DNA of 64,000 bases, taken from the NCBI GenBank assembly GCA_013398615.1, contig VZSR01002355.1:592977-656976 (forward strand), in the 5' to 3' direction. The translations under genes and the position numbers were made by a program. Of this stretch, positions 39,701 to 54,700 are shown piece by piece. How positions within the stretch are numbered: the first letter of the stretch is position 1; each line of letters starts with the position of its first letter. The notes below the pieces were generated by a model. The model worked only from the letters and a program-made list of their open reading frames with translations, was not told the origin of the DNA and did no database searches. Source of the DNA: Brachypodius melanocephalos. Taxonomy: Eukaryota > Chordata > Aves > Passeriformes > Pycnonotidae.

Positions 39701-42700
39701 AGGCTAAGCAAAGCCTGTTCTATAAAGCCAAGGCACAGCTTTCTGCTCACACAGGTGATTTCTGCACGTATAGATTTAACGCAGACCAAATGTCAAGCAC
39801 TTATTAACGCTCATATTCAATCCTCTAAAATAGGTGAGTAAAATTAACTACATTTTACAGTTTAAAAAAAATACCCAAACCAGACTATCTCACCGATATC
39901 CCAAAGATATGGACTAAGAGTCACTGCTGGACGTGCAATCTCCATATCCACAAGTTGCACAGAGATTCAAGGGCACCTGAGGTGAGATGATTATTTAAGG
40001 AAGAGGATGGTCACCATCCCCTCTTTTACAGGCAGATTATTTTGTTCTTTTCTGTCTTTCACTCCTGTATAGCTAACTGTGAATGACAGGAGCACAAGAC
40101 CGGCCAGCAAGGCACTTGTAAATAAAAAATATTTTTCTCTCTTGTGTTCTGTCACCTCTCAGAAAGCACAACTGTGTGAATTAGGCTTTGGGTTTGTTGT
40201 TTTGTTTTGGTTTTTTTTGATTTTTTGGACAATGACAATCTCTGTGTTAGAGCTGTGTTTTCGCTGAGCAGTTTGATACATGATCCTCTCTCTACTGACC
40301 CTCGATGCCTTTAATTCATGCCTCCGAAATTCAAACACTCCAACAGTTGTCAGTACTCAAACCTTTAATTAATTCAGCTGACATTTTTATGTCTGGGGGC
40401 TTTTGAATGGAGAATTTAAAGCTTTCAGCAGTTTGTAAGCAGATGAGCGATGACAGGTAGGAGTTGTACCCTCCTCCCTCACCCTCCCTTCTCTAAAGAG
40501 AAGGACTCTGCCTTCGGAGGATGGGTCTGAGTTTGTCTGAAACAGATTAACAGGGTCCCTCCAAATCAACCGGGAACACCACGGTGCTGGATGAGTACAA
40601 ATGCCAGCAGAGGGCAACACCGACTCCACATGAACGTGTCACACCTGGAAAAGCCAGGCTGGGAGCTGCTGCCACAAACTGTCCACTGAAAAACCTTCAC
40701 TGCTCCCACCCTCAAGGTTACTACGGAACACAGACAGCTCTGACTTCACATTCCAGCTGGGAGTCATCTTGTTTTCCTAAATTGTATCAATTTCTCAGGC
40801 ACTTGTGTCAATAATTGCCAGTAAAACTACTTAAAAGATGTTCCTAAGTAATTTTACTGTTGTTCTTATTTTTTGTTATTTTCCTTCACCTTCGGAGCCT
40901 GCGTGCTTAGAATTTATTCAAGTGTCCTGGTGCTTACACAAGTTTCTACCCCGTGCATACGCATCTTTTAAACGTCTTTAAACTTATCTTCTACCTCAAA
41001 AGCTTTTAGGATTTTACAAAATTAACAATGGGCCACATAAAATACATCTGTGCTAGCAACAAGCAAGTTTCTTAGTACAAATTTCTTACTAATTGCCCTC
41101 TGGAAATGGCCTCTGTTGTCTGTCTCAGAAGTGAATAAACTGCCCTCTGACAACGCACCTTTTTTGCTATTTACTGTCTCAGGAGCCCAGGTAACTAACT
41201 GAGATGAAATATCTAGTCTTTGTGGACAGCAGATCTGGCAAGATGATTACAACTCCACATATCACCTTTTCTATCTCTGGTAAAAATTAACTTCCTTCCT
41301 TGCTTCTGAGCCAGCCTAGGCGAACATTATTAATGCTACCGGCAGCTTCTCAGCAGAATGATTCCAGATTCCTCAGGGAGACTATTGGGAAGCAGGTGTT
41401 CCCCGAGAGAAGTCTTACACACTCTGCCCCACTCTAAGTCCTGTAAGATAAACAGGAACAATTTAACTTCCTCTTATCCTGTGATAAGCAAATGGAGTAA
41501 GATGGCAACAAAGGAAAAGACAGAATTGAGAGAATGAATGCTAAAAATATTCCTCCCACACATGAAGGCTTGCTGAAGTGCAACATTTCATAGGAAACTA
41601 TTGCCAGTGTCCACAAAGGAGAGGGGTTTGTGCTTGCACCAAGTTTAGAATTGTCACTGAGACAAACTGGAGAGCAAGGGCCATGTGATGAAAGCTCCTG
41701 GGAAAGCAGCATTATCCATCAGGGCTTTCACACCCCTCTACAGCCAGACAAGGACTGCCAAAACCCAATTATCAACAAGACAGTAATAAAGTTCAGGTTG
41801 TGCACAAGAAACTGTGGAGATTTCCAGAAGCAAAACTCCTCTGATCAGAAAATGAACGGATCCCTAATCAGGAGATGAAGAGCAAAAGTTACCAAAACAA
41901 GCAAATTAAGTATCTTGCAAGTCATGAACCTCTGTTTCTCTTGTCTTCACAAGAAGGAGTTACTAAGAATCCTGAATAAGAAAGTGATCTCCCCTATAAC
42001 AAACTACAATTTCTTCTTGGATTTACAGCCAGAAGAACATTCATGAGATGGTGTCAGCTTTTGTTAACACTATAATAAGAGGTGGTGCACTTCAGGTAAA
42101 GTCAGTGCCAATTAGCAACTACGCCATTTGCACTCTGCATTTTTATATAAACACATTTATATATATATAATATATGTGTGTGTGTGTGTGTTTATGTCTG
42201 GGTGCTTTTAAAGTCTGCTTTCTAAACAAAACTACTGCTTTCATTAAAATAACAGAACAGTCAAGCAATTCAAATGTAACAATTGTTAGCTTCACCCCCG
42301 AGTTACAGCTGACTGTCATGTCCTTGCTGTTCCAGAACAAACTGCTCAACACATTAATGGCACTTCTGTACAAATAACCCCAAATAAATAATCCTGGGAT
42401 AAATTGCAGTGGATTTAGCATAATTCAAAGTCTAGACATTCTACTTCCAGATTTTGCATGAAAAAAAAAAACAACAACCCAAAGCTTTTAACATAATAAA
42501 AATAAATTTAACCTTAATACAAGGATTATGAAAAACAATTCCATGATTGAAAAACATGGGATCTTGATCTGAAACCATATCATGACAGAACTGACATTTT
42601 TTTTTTCCCCTCCATCTCTAGCTTGAGATGACAATACCTAGTGGACCTTAAAGTAGCTTAAGAAGTTAAATACCAGATTCTCCCATTCCAGTTTGACTCA

Positions 42701-45700
42701 GGACAGTTTCCCACGAGACACCTGCACTCAGAGGTGCTCTATGGCAGGATTTACACTGAGTTTAGCACACAGACCTCCCAAACTCAGACACAAAACAATT
42801 AAGAAGCAAATCCATACATACATTAGTTTTTGAAGATTTCAAGAGTTTACTAGCTACAGCTGGAGATTTAATAAGGACTTTGAGACAGTTAATGAAACTG
42901 GTCATATGCATTGCTGTTTTCACACTGTATTTTGCATTCCCTGTGGTTAGCTGAGCCACCAAAAAACAAAAAAAAACCCACCTGTTTCTCAAGCTAGGTG
43001 GAAACCTGATAGAAGCACCAATGTTAGCAATCACTTCAAAACAATGACCTCAAATAAGATTAAGCAAATATCTACTTTACAGGTGAGAAATGCATTCCCA
43101 TCTGATGAAAAAAAAAAATGATAAAGGAAACATCCAGCTGAGAAATAACCCTGATCTGAAGAGATTGCAACAAAAGTGTCTGAAGAGCCCAGCAAACCAA
43201 AGGAACAGTCTCACTGCCCTTTCAAACCATCCCCAGGCATTACTCCCATTTCATCTGTGAAATCTGCAGTCCTGTTTACTGTCCCTGTTCCCCTGCAGCT
43301 TGCTTAGCCACCCAAATACAATTCCCAGGTATTCATGTCAGCCTCCAAGCAGGGTTCCCTGGCTTGCTGTCTTTACTGCAATTCAACTGCTCAGTTAAGG
43401 AACAAAGAATATCATTTATGCAGTGAAATTATCAGGGTGGGGGGTTTTCATATAGTTTTTAATATGTCTCTGCTCACTTGGGGTATTCAGCACCAATGGT
43501 TTTGGGCAACACTCACGAACATCAGAAAAAGGCCCACAACAAACTGCACCGAACACCAGAGCACATGCAGCAGATGCAGCCTCAAGGAATTCCTCTTTGG
43601 TTTTCTTTACAAAAATGAACAAATATAATTACAGCAATGTGGACCCTCAGACTGTTCCACAGACCGTCTCCCAACTTCTAGATACAGCTCCCTTTCAGAT
43701 GGTGAACAACTAATCACTGGGATTAGAAGCTTGTTTCTTAAATAAAAATTATTGTGTTTTTCTGTATAAACATACATATGTGCATTACTTCAAGCTTTCA
43801 GAACAGTTACAGCAAACCATAATCCTTGTTCAAGTCCTAACTCAGGCCTGGGGTAGGGGACAGGGTTAGAAGGGAGCCTCCACCATTGCCCAACTGCAGC
43901 GGAATGAGCACAGTTCACCTGGGGAGGAATTTGGAGGCCATCTGGATCACACATTTAACACTCCTCACCAGATGATCCACAGGGCAGCCCAGAACGGGAA
44001 TTTCAAGGGGGCTTTCTCAGCCAGAGATAATCTGGGGTGATGACAGCATTCAACAGCAAGTAAGGATGGGCAAAAGGTTAACAGATGTCACAGATTATGA
44101 TTTTGTTACATCTGCTTTAGAACACTGCTCAGAGGGCACCTGACAGCGTTACACGTTTATCCTCAGCTGCTCTTGCCTTTAAATCGAGTTCCTATTCAAT
44201 TAAAAACTTTGTGTCCTTCACTGAACATTATTCAGTTAATGCACTCTGCAAATATGTACACACAAACACAAATAAACCTAAAATACACAGATCTGAATTT
44301 CTCCCACATGGAAAAGGACTTCATTAGGAACCAAAATTAAATTAAACAGGAACTCAATGAACCCAGTGATTCCAACAGAACTTCAATTAGAAAATGCCAG
44401 GAAACCCATCACTGAGTAAAGATGAAAAATTCACAAGTCAAGAAAATACTCAGTAAATTTCACCACTTTGGTGTTGCAGGCCTGAGAGAAAATCAACACC
44501 TTTCTAAAACAATGAGCTTTCTCTCCTGTAGAGGTGGCTGTTTTCTAAATCCTGAGTAGCATCTTCAAAAGCATTTCTGTAACTGTGACCAGGGATTCCA
44601 GGGAGGGAAAAGAACGGAAGAGTAATCAAAAGCTTGGCCAACCGCAGCAGTGAGCTGATTTCCTTATGACATCTGGACTAGTCTTAATCCAGACTAGACA
44701 ATAAAAAGTGATCCGGTCTGTGCAAAATCCTGGCCTGCCTCCTTCTCAGCCACTAAACACACCGATTTTAGCGCTTGAGAAGGTACAGAAGTCCCCACAC
44801 AGGAACAGCTCTCTCGTGCCAAGAGCTAAGTAACTCGGTGATCTGAAAGATAAAATACCTGAGGACATCAGCTGAGACAAGACCCAGAAACACCAAAAGC
44901 ACAGGTAATTTTATACTCATAGCGGGCCAGAGAAAGAAAAGGGTAACTCTGACTGCTCTGAGAAGAGTCCTGTGCTCTGAGAAACACTCCTCAGGTGTGG
45001 GGCAATTAGAGACATTTTAACCAACATTCAAATCTGGCAGACTCTGAAGACAAGAGATTAAATGCCTCTGTTTTTTCAGGTGGCTTGTTTCCTCACTGAT
45101 GATGAATAACTCTAAGTTTGTGTATTTGTGAATGCTTTCTAAGCAAGCTCCAACACTCATTTTCCAGGCACCAGGGACAACTAGAATTGGTTTCATGTAA
45201 ATCAACTTCGTGCATTTCCCATCCACTAAAAATAGTCAGATATTTAATAAGAAAAAAACCCTCAAATCCTATTCTTTCAAAATAAGAGAAAACAAGAAGT
45301 CTTGAAACACTTTTTTTTCTATTACTTGTCTTTTTCTAAGTGTTTAGCCATGCTTTAATTTTTGAGGTATGGAAGTGGTATTTTCACAGCTGAGGTGGTT
45401 TGTTTTCTGCAAAGTTTAGGGGGTATTCAAAGAATTCAGATTATTTCTAGTTAAGACCAATAAAATGTTTGTCCTATCTGGTCCATCAAAATTACCATGA
45501 TATAATTGAGATACTGACTATTTGCCAGTAAATAAAACATAAAGACTAGTAAAAAACTCTACAAAATAAGACGACTATCTGAATCCATGCAGTAAAGCTT
45601 GCTTACTTACTTACAGGCTCTCATCAGTTCTACAGAGATATCAAGATTTTAAGTAATTTTAAGTAATAAATAAAAACCAGACACAACTTTAAAGAACAAA

Positions 45701-48700
45701 CCAGTTCCATTCTTTGCAGCTATCAGTGGAGTTAAACATTCTGATTTCTCTGTGAATGGAAAATGTAACATCTCTTCCTTCAGTGAACCCAATGGTCAAC
45801 GTGCTTTTTAAAGAACATTCATTAATCATTCAATAACTCATTTGATCTAAAGATGTCTCACTCAAATAATCTACCCCTCAAAAGAACATTTCCTCATTCA
45901 TGGGTACAGACAACAAGAAGCTGACAGCTGCATGAAACTTTACAGGTATTTTTAAAGATTTAGCTCTTGTCTGGAGACGAACAAGACAATGATGTATAAA
46001 CTGAAAGGTTTAGAAATGCAGAATCCTTACCTTTGAGGCTTCTGCAAGCTCCTTTCTAAACTGGTAGATAAGAGAAGGCTCATTTATATGTTATTAATAG
46101 AAAAAACCTATCTGTAGACATCTGCAAGCTGTTCACTGACTAGATACAGATACATTCTTTCACATGCTTCATCGGCATATGAGAGGAAGTTCCTTCAAGC
46201 TGCCCTTTTATCTTTTTCCCTATGTAAGAAAATATAAATTACTTGGAAGGTAATTTATCTGAAGATCTGCTGGAATCAGGATCCTGGCTCTACGTTATTA
46301 TGTACATGAACAAACAGTTGTTTGTTTAGCTATTAAACCTCCGGTGATACATTTTACACCATAATAAATTAAAGTTGTCCTGTACTTGAACTCATTACTT
46401 CCTTCAATTACTTTGAAGTCTTCTGTGTTCAGAGATGACTGCCCTACAGTTAAAAACCAAAGATCTTTATTATTATAGCTCCACCACTAATATTTTGCTT
46501 GCCCTGGAGTTCTGTCTTAGAAGTGCAAAACTTGAACTTAGACACTTACATAGTTGGGACTTAAGCAAGATTGTAAGTATGCTCAAAAACTTGGTTAAGT
46601 TGTAGAAATGGGACTATGATGGAAAATTAGGCGCATAACATCAGGCTCTCAGTGCAGGAGGCATTTCAAGAAGGCAATCAGCACCTAAAGTTATATGTTT
46701 TTGAAATCTTGTAAAGCAGTATCTTCTCATACAAATTGAAAAGGTAAGATTATCCTTTGGCACAAAGGATATACAAGTCTGTGGTCCAAATGCTTTTTGC
46801 TGTTTTAATGTAATCTCTTGGTATTATCTTTTACTCATGCACATGGAAGTAAATTTGCAAAAAACCTTCTCAACTCGTGCTTTAAAAAAAAAAAAAAGCT
46901 GCTTTTTGCATCTAGCAGAGCATGTAACATATAAGAATGACACAAAAAGTCATGGCTTTCAAATGACATAGAAATGAAAAATCCATCTTTTCAGAGAACA
47001 TCTAGGACAGATGTAAACTTATAGTTATCTTACTGGCTTATTATCAGGACTTGGACTAACTGTGATAGTAAATGCAAAGTAAGGTTATATTTTCACCTAT
47101 ATTTGCATGTAATTTTGTGGAAGACATTTATGGTCATTAGTGGTTCCTCATCAGTCTTTAAGTAACAGTAAAAGGAAAGGATATGGTAGAAAGGAGAGAA
47201 TAACACTTAAATCCCTTAATTCTCCCAACACTAAAAGAAATTTACCTGAAAATTTACCAAATATAAACAGCTTCAGAACAACTTTTACTGTTGCACAACT
47301 TGATGTGCCACATCCCAAGGATGGAAGGGATCAGGACACAACTGATTAGGAAGGCAACAGTATAAACAGCAGACAGATAATCTGTGTGTGTTTACACCCA
47401 GATCACACAGGCACACACACATCCATACACACACCCCACGGCAATTAACACCTTTAAATAGATATGCATGAAGCAACTGGGGAGCTGCACAAACTGCAGC
47501 CAGAAACTGCTAACACTGAAAGTTGCTTAAAACTTCAGGGAAGCAATTAACCTCCCAGCCCCTGGGTTTCAAGCCCATGGAGCAGACCATAGGATTTCTT
47601 TCACGATTTATGAACGAGCCAAGGAATTTATATCACAGTCAAAGGATTCCTTTGCTGAATTAACCCCCGCTCCCTGTGACCCTAAGAAGTCATAAACCAA
47701 GAGGATACAGGAGAGGGAGAATGTGCTCTAGTGTTTCAGCTGACCCGCAGAGCGCTGTCTGTGTCGTGCCAAGGCTGAAACCCAGATGATGAATTACAGA
47801 GCACCGCTCCAGGTTGGGAGGCAAACGTCACCCCCTTCCCTCTGAACATGCACATGCAGACATGCTCACTCACCCCAAACCAGCTCAGTCGCTGCAAAAG
47901 GCCAAGTACTGTTTGGGCTCATTTACAGAGCCTTATTCCGACACAGAAGAGGGAAGAAAATTGCTTATCCAAGAAGCAGGCATGTCTGTGTGGAACAACA
48001 TTTAAGAGCACATGCTGCATACTAAATAAAAGACAAAACCCCACTGAGCTTCTCTTTTTGTATATGGATTATACAAATATTTCATATTAAGCACATGAAA
48101 AATACAATTCCAAAGCAGAACCAGAGAGGTACCTTAGAATCTCAGCTTTTGTAAAGAATAACTTCATAAATATAAGGAGGACAAAAAGTGATGCACAACT
48201 CTCTTTAAAATAACCTCTACCTGAATTAATTTTGTAAATACAGAACAAAACCTCTCACACAAAGCAGATAATAAAGTCTAGCTGACCACAAAGAGAAAAC
48301 GGGATAATGCAAATGTCTGGACACAGACCTCAAACCTCATCACTCGTGATCACTAAGACAAGAGGTCTTGGCAATATTTACACTTATGGTGTGTTGCACC
48401 AAAAGCTCAAGGCTTCTTCAGAAGGATGAATCGTCTCTGAAAACAGACAGTGGCTGCTTGTTTCACTTCTAGCTCAGAATGCAAAGTGATACTTTAAGGC
48501 TGACCGAAGAGAAAAAGGATGGCACAGTTTTGAAATGATCAATTCAAACCCAAAGAATCTAACAGATACCAATACCCTGAAGTATTAATCACTTCAACAT
48601 TTAGAAACCAAACATTCATCTTTGAATAAAGTTTGTGGCTCCACTGTTTGATGAACTGAAAACTTCTTACTGCTCAGAAATTCCTTGAAAAGCCATCAAG

Positions 48701-51700
48701 GATTCTCACATTGTAGGGAACTTAAGAGTGCTCCACGGTTTTTTTACCCTCTTTGCATATGAGCTGGATTTCCTTCAGCACCTTCCCTTACTCTCCTTGG
48801 GAATGATGCAAGCTATTCCTCAGAAAGCCATGTTTCCTCAGGCTCCCTGAACATTGGACAACTATTTCCTCTCACGATCAGTGTGTTTGTGTTATGACCA
48901 AGAACAAAAGGGCTGAAGCCTGCAGGTACAGCACCAAACGAAACCATCTCCCCAGAACTGCAACTTGGACCCAACTATGGCATTTTCTCACTCAACCTTA
49001 ATTCTTTTTAAACCTAAAGTCACAACTTAGCAGCAACTTTCTCCCATTTTTCATCAGGATAATCAAAAATTGGCCAGGAACCATAACAGAGTGACAAAAA
49101 CAACGATGAAAATCTATTTTGGTTATTTCCCCCAGTGAAGGATGCAAACCAGCAAAACTGGGACTGACACTGTACTAGCAGCAAGACTGAAAGAGGAAAG
49201 GATCAGAATTTTATTTATCGCAGGTCACTATAAATGAATGTAGCAAGGCATTTTTTCTGCTTTAGTAACTGTACAATGACTGCTGCTAGCTTCTTAGGTA
49301 AAAAAAGAGGCCTTGAAAGTTTTCCTACTGCAGCATTACTCATTCATAAATTGTTTCCACAGTGCATATTGCTGTAATTCCAACCTGTATCATCTCCTGG
49401 CAAGGCAGTTTCTCCCCCTGCATTTAATTTACAAAGGTACTAGAAATCTTCAGTGCCTTTCTGCTTCAAGTAAGTTCAAAATGTCACAGCCTCCTATAGT
49501 AGAGGTTACAAATTTTGCAGGGCTCTAAACTCAAGGTTAGAGGTCCCTGGTGTGTGGTTTCATGAAACTCAGGTTAGACCAACTCCTAAATTTAGGAAAG
49601 CCTGCTTGAGAGCGCTGAAACCTAACTGGTAGCAGCACACACGTGAAAAGCATTTTACCTGGATATCTCCAGAGCATCTTCCCAAGAGCCATCTGCACTG
49701 TGAGCTTGGAAAACTGGGGCTTTCTGCCCCATGCAAACCGATGGGTAGCACCAGCAGCACACAGAAATTACTGCCATCTCCCTGCAAGCCAAGCTTGGTT
49801 ATGCAGAGAACAAAATGTCACGCCAAAGGCAAATCCACACCATTTTATGTTGGAAACAAATTATCACAAAGAAACCTCTTTCAGCTGCCTGATGCCGCTT
49901 GTTTGAAGGAAAGTGTGAACTTGCTAAATGAAACCTGACAACAGCTAAAATGTAACAGGTAAAATGTCTGACAAAGATGCTGTGTTAGGCCTACCTGTAA
50001 ATTTGCCTGTTTGTAGAGAGATAAAGTGTGGGCATAGAGACACCCTGTTACAGATTTAGCAAGTCCTCTCTGTTCATTATAATAAATACCTGTATGGCTT
50101 CGAATATGAACTCTCAGCGTTCCATTGCTTGCAAACTTCTGTCCGCAATATGGGCAGATCTTCTCTTTTTCTCCTGTGTGAGTCTACATGGGGAGGGGAG
50201 AGACAAGAGTGACTGTTCAGCATTAAATAATGAAGTGAAATATGGAATATTTAATTGTATTGACATGGACTGCTATTACCCGTATTATGTATTTTACCAT
50301 CACACCAGGCAAACAATCTAAGCAGCTCCAGGTGGTAGAGAAGTGATCACGAAAAGAACATTGTAACTATCACCAGCACTAAATCACTGAGTTTGTGTTT
50401 TGAAATCAAGCTCTTAGGGCCTCACTGATACAAGAAGAATTATTTCAAAATAGACAAAAAACCATACTACAAACTCTGCCATCCAACCTTCCTGCGTGGT
50501 CAACAGCAAGATGACCCTGAAATCAATTACACACAAGACCACCATCATTTTTCACACTGCACTTTCAACACACAATTCTGAATTGAAGATCTATCAGTCT
50601 ATTGAATTACTTTTCCTTATATAACTGTGGTGCTCTTCTCCTTATAACTGCGCCTGTTCTTTTAGTGGAGAATTTCTGATGACTTCATTTAGAAGCGTTA
50701 ATATAAATGAGATAGGAAAGATAACACATTCAATCGTATGTACAGATAACTATTTGTGTTTTGAGCTAGCATGTGACCCTCTTCAGACAGGGAAATTAAC
50801 TCTTATTTTGATGTAAGAGACTGAAATGACACAAAACTCTTCATTACATCATAAAGAACTATCTCACATAGTACATTTTATGCTGCAGCTGAAGCAAGAG
50901 TAAATGAGATCTCATCTCAATACCGGATGGACGTGCACTGTTTTCATTCCCTGAGAATAAAGATATGAATATTAAACTCCTCTTGATTAGGATACAGTTA
51001 TTTGGAAATCATTTGTACCTCTAGCAGCAACACTGGGATATACCAGGCAGACAGCTACTAATTCATTCCAAACATCAAAAGGATTTCTGGGAGCAAGAAG
51101 GCTCACAAATACGGGCAGTCTTAGCCTGACAGGAGCACAAAGTAAAAGCAATTCCAGTCTTACACATACGTATGAAGAACACACTATGTGGCAAGCAATA
51201 CACGCATGATGTTTTCAAACAAATTCTCACAACCTGAATTAGGTGGCAACACCTAAACTGACTTTTCTCAGCTGGTTTTTCTTGACTCAATAATTTTCTT
51301 TGCATTTCTTCCCTGTAACATCAATCTTACCTCAGGCCAAACGAGTGAGCAAGCCTCCTGCTAAGGTTTACCCCAATTCCATGGCAGAGTTTGGTGGAAA
51401 GGAGGGAAGAAGGAGCAGTGCAGCCAGGCCCATCCTGCCACACACCTGATGCTGGAGCACCTACACTGCATTTGTACACCAGCACCTGCTCTGGATTCTG
51501 CTGGGCACCAATAATCCCACCATGGCAATCAGCATTTGAGGGTAAGGACCATCACAGCTTGGTACCCAAAAGCCAGAAAGGCAGAAGCAGCGGGGAGCTC
51601 TGCATTGAATCACAACCTAAAGGACACACAAGAAAGGATCAGCTGATCCTACTCACTTTCTTATGGCTCTTCAGGACTGAGGGTGTCACAAAAGCTTTGT

Positions 51701-54700
51701 CACACAGGTCACACTTGTATTTCTTATGTCCATCATGTACAACTTGAATATGAACATTTAATGTGTCCTTTCTTTTGAAAGTGGCATCACAGTGATCACA
51801 CTTGAAGGTCCTCTCACCTAACAAAGAGAAAAACAGGTCTTCCTGAGCTACCATCCTCTTCAAAAAAAAAGTCCAAGTGCATGTTTTTAAAGAAATCTTC
51901 AGGAAAACCTACAATTCACACACAGTGAATTATGTATTTTGGATATTCTGCAAATGCTTGCTCATTAGAATACACATGCTGAACAGGTTTTTCACATTTT
52001 CCCCCATCATTTTTAACATTTAGCATTGGGGAAAAAATGATGACATCCAATGGTTTGAAAAACTGCAGAAGCTTTGAAAGATAATCGTACAAGAACAAAC
52101 TAGACATGCCAATCCAATAATTCATCTAACAGAAACACTGCTATGCAGGGTTAAAAAAGGAAAGATTTGTGGTTTTCTTTGTTACGCCAGTATGAATATT
52201 CCCCAAAACAAAGTACTGTCTTCTAAGCTACAAGGATTTTACATCATGAGCATTTTCTAAAATCTAAACTGGTGGTGTTCAAAGGGTTGAATGATAGTCT
52301 AGGGCTCTGCAAGTATTAAAGGTGGAAAATATTTCACCAAAAACAAATCTTAACACAGCCAACTGAAAAAAAAAAAAAAGAAGACAGAATGCCAAGAAAA
52401 GTTACTCGTGAGGGAAAATGGTCACAGCATTTCTCTGAGCTGCTCCAGCTCTATGCCAGGGGCAGCAAACACGAGCCTGGGCTGGCACAGGAGAGACAAT
52501 CTCAGAGTCAAGCTCTAAAGTAGATTACCTATAAAAGCTGAGCAAGTCACCAACTTATCTCCGTTTCCATTTGTCCTTTCTTAAAATGGAGGTAACACTA
52601 TCACACTTAATGCAGAAACAAATTTCTCGCCCTCAGACCTCAATTCATTGCTGGATTTTCTACAGAATATTTGGATTTGCATTTAAGTGCAGCTGAAGGC
52701 CAGGTTCGAATTTGGCTCTGACTTTTTTAACTCCCTGGGTACAGAGCTGAATGTCAGTAGCAATTCGACACAGCAAGGTGGCACACGTTTGTTTTCCTCA
52801 GTCCCACCCGAGAATGGAGAAAGCTGTTTCTGCTGTGACACTCACTGTTGTGGATTAACAGATGCCTCTGCAGAGAGAAGGGGGTTCGGAACAAGGCTTT
52901 GCACTCCTCACACTGGAAGGGTCTCTCCTCAGAGTGGGTCTGTGGATGAAACACAGCGGCTCACAGGAAAGGCTCGTGGAAATCCATCAGCTGCCATTGC
53001 AGTAACCACAGCTCATTCCCTAGATGGGACCCAGGAACTGGAAGCATCAGGGGATGAGGAACTAAACCAATCATTCTGCCATTATTCAGGGTCCTGAAAG
53101 CCAGCACGGCAGCTAATCAGTGACTGTGCCTTCCCCATCCTCACGAGTGTCACATGAGGTGTGCATGTAAACAGAAACAGAAACACAGAATAACCAGAGG
53201 AAAAACTGCAAGCTCAGCTGCATTGCTTCAGCTGCACAAACACTGGCCTGGAATACTTATTAACATGAATAAATCCTTTAAAGTTGAATGCACACAAACC
53301 CCTTTCTTTTTGGTTAAGCTTTAAGGTAAAACCCATCTGATTTTCAAGACAGCACCTAAAATATGGCAAAGAAAATTCCTCAAATCATGAGACTACTTTT
53401 ATATACAGCTTCTTTTATTAAAAAAAAAAAATCAAACAACAAAAACCATCAGATAAAACCCAAAGCCACGGAAGCAACAGTACCGAGATTTTTGTTGGCA
53501 GTAGAAAAATTCACTGTAGCTGAAAAACAGCCTCAAAGCTATGAATAAAATAAAAGGCTAAGCTTGGATGAATCTCCTAGACCGCAGAGTTGTTGAAGCA
53601 ATTTTTTTTCTGAAGCTTGGGAAACATCCAGCTTTATTTTACTTTTATAAATTCCAAAGCACTTTCCCTGTTTCCTAGTGTTTTTAACAGCTGTCCCACT
53701 GTAGATAATAAGTTGTACTGATTAATTTACTATCTACCCAATTTCCTACTATTTTTGCAAAGGAAAGCAGGTTTTTAAAGCATCAGCATCCGAATACTTT
53801 ATTAGCTCACAAGGACCTTATTACAAGCTGGAGTGCCCAGAGGAAAAGGGGATGGGCAGTAAGTGTATGATAATATGCAGGAAATTATGGTAAATGAGTT
53901 AATTTGGTGGACTAAGGGCAAATATTAGCACAGTACATATTTATATAATCTATTCCTGTTGTCCAGAATCCACGTAACTGTTATTCTACCTCTTCAACTA
54001 TGAGAAACAAGGGGGCTGTGGGGAGACAGCATAATTCTTGAGAGGTTGGCTGAGGGCCTTAAACCCGCTTTGATTTTAACACCAATGTCCTCGCACACAC
54101 ACACACCCAGCACCAAAACCTGAGCGTGCTGCAACGGTACAGGGAGGCCTTGGGTTCGAAACCAATTCCTTGAGCTCAGCCTAAGCCACTGAAAGCAGAA
54201 AGGCTGCTGGAAGAACATCACAGGCGTGGAACATATCTCCTGTCCCTTGAAATCTGCTGCGTGCTCCAGCCCAGCCTCTAGAGGTTCCCAGGGCAGCTGG
54301 CAGCAGCTGACACCCTGCTCAGCCCCCTGGCAGTGAGGCCAAGGATTGACAGGACACGAAGAGACTGAACTGCCTTCTCACCTCAACAGGGGGCTCCTCC
54401 AGAACAGGGCTGGGACACATGGACGAGACACTGTGGGGAAGCTCGCAGTGCTGCTGCCTGTGCTGCGCCTGTTCTGTGGATAAATAGAAGGGTTCAGTCT
54501 CCACAGCTGTCAATCTGGCACCTTTCACGAGCGCAAAATTCATGCTGCTTAGGTCAAAAACACCCTGGGCTTGGAGCGCTCACCACGTGAGTGACAGCTC
54601 TGAAGAGCACAGTGGTTTGTACAGAACTCCTCCTTAGCATCTCCGTAATCTCCTCATCTTTTGACCAAAATACATAGATTCATCTGCACACCTTAACTTT

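Larger units (their letters stand above)
38811..50089 (-). other. PRDM5: PRDM5 intron, about 11.3 kb
   Basis: This is the longest intron in the window. It holds a TA/TG microsatellite (42157..42191), a 10-bp tandem doublet (45647..45666), a 7-bp-stem hairpin (44678..44697), an A-run near 46885 and a CA/TG-rich patch near 47380..47440. I found no exon with finger motifs on the minus strand. Confidence 0.7.
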
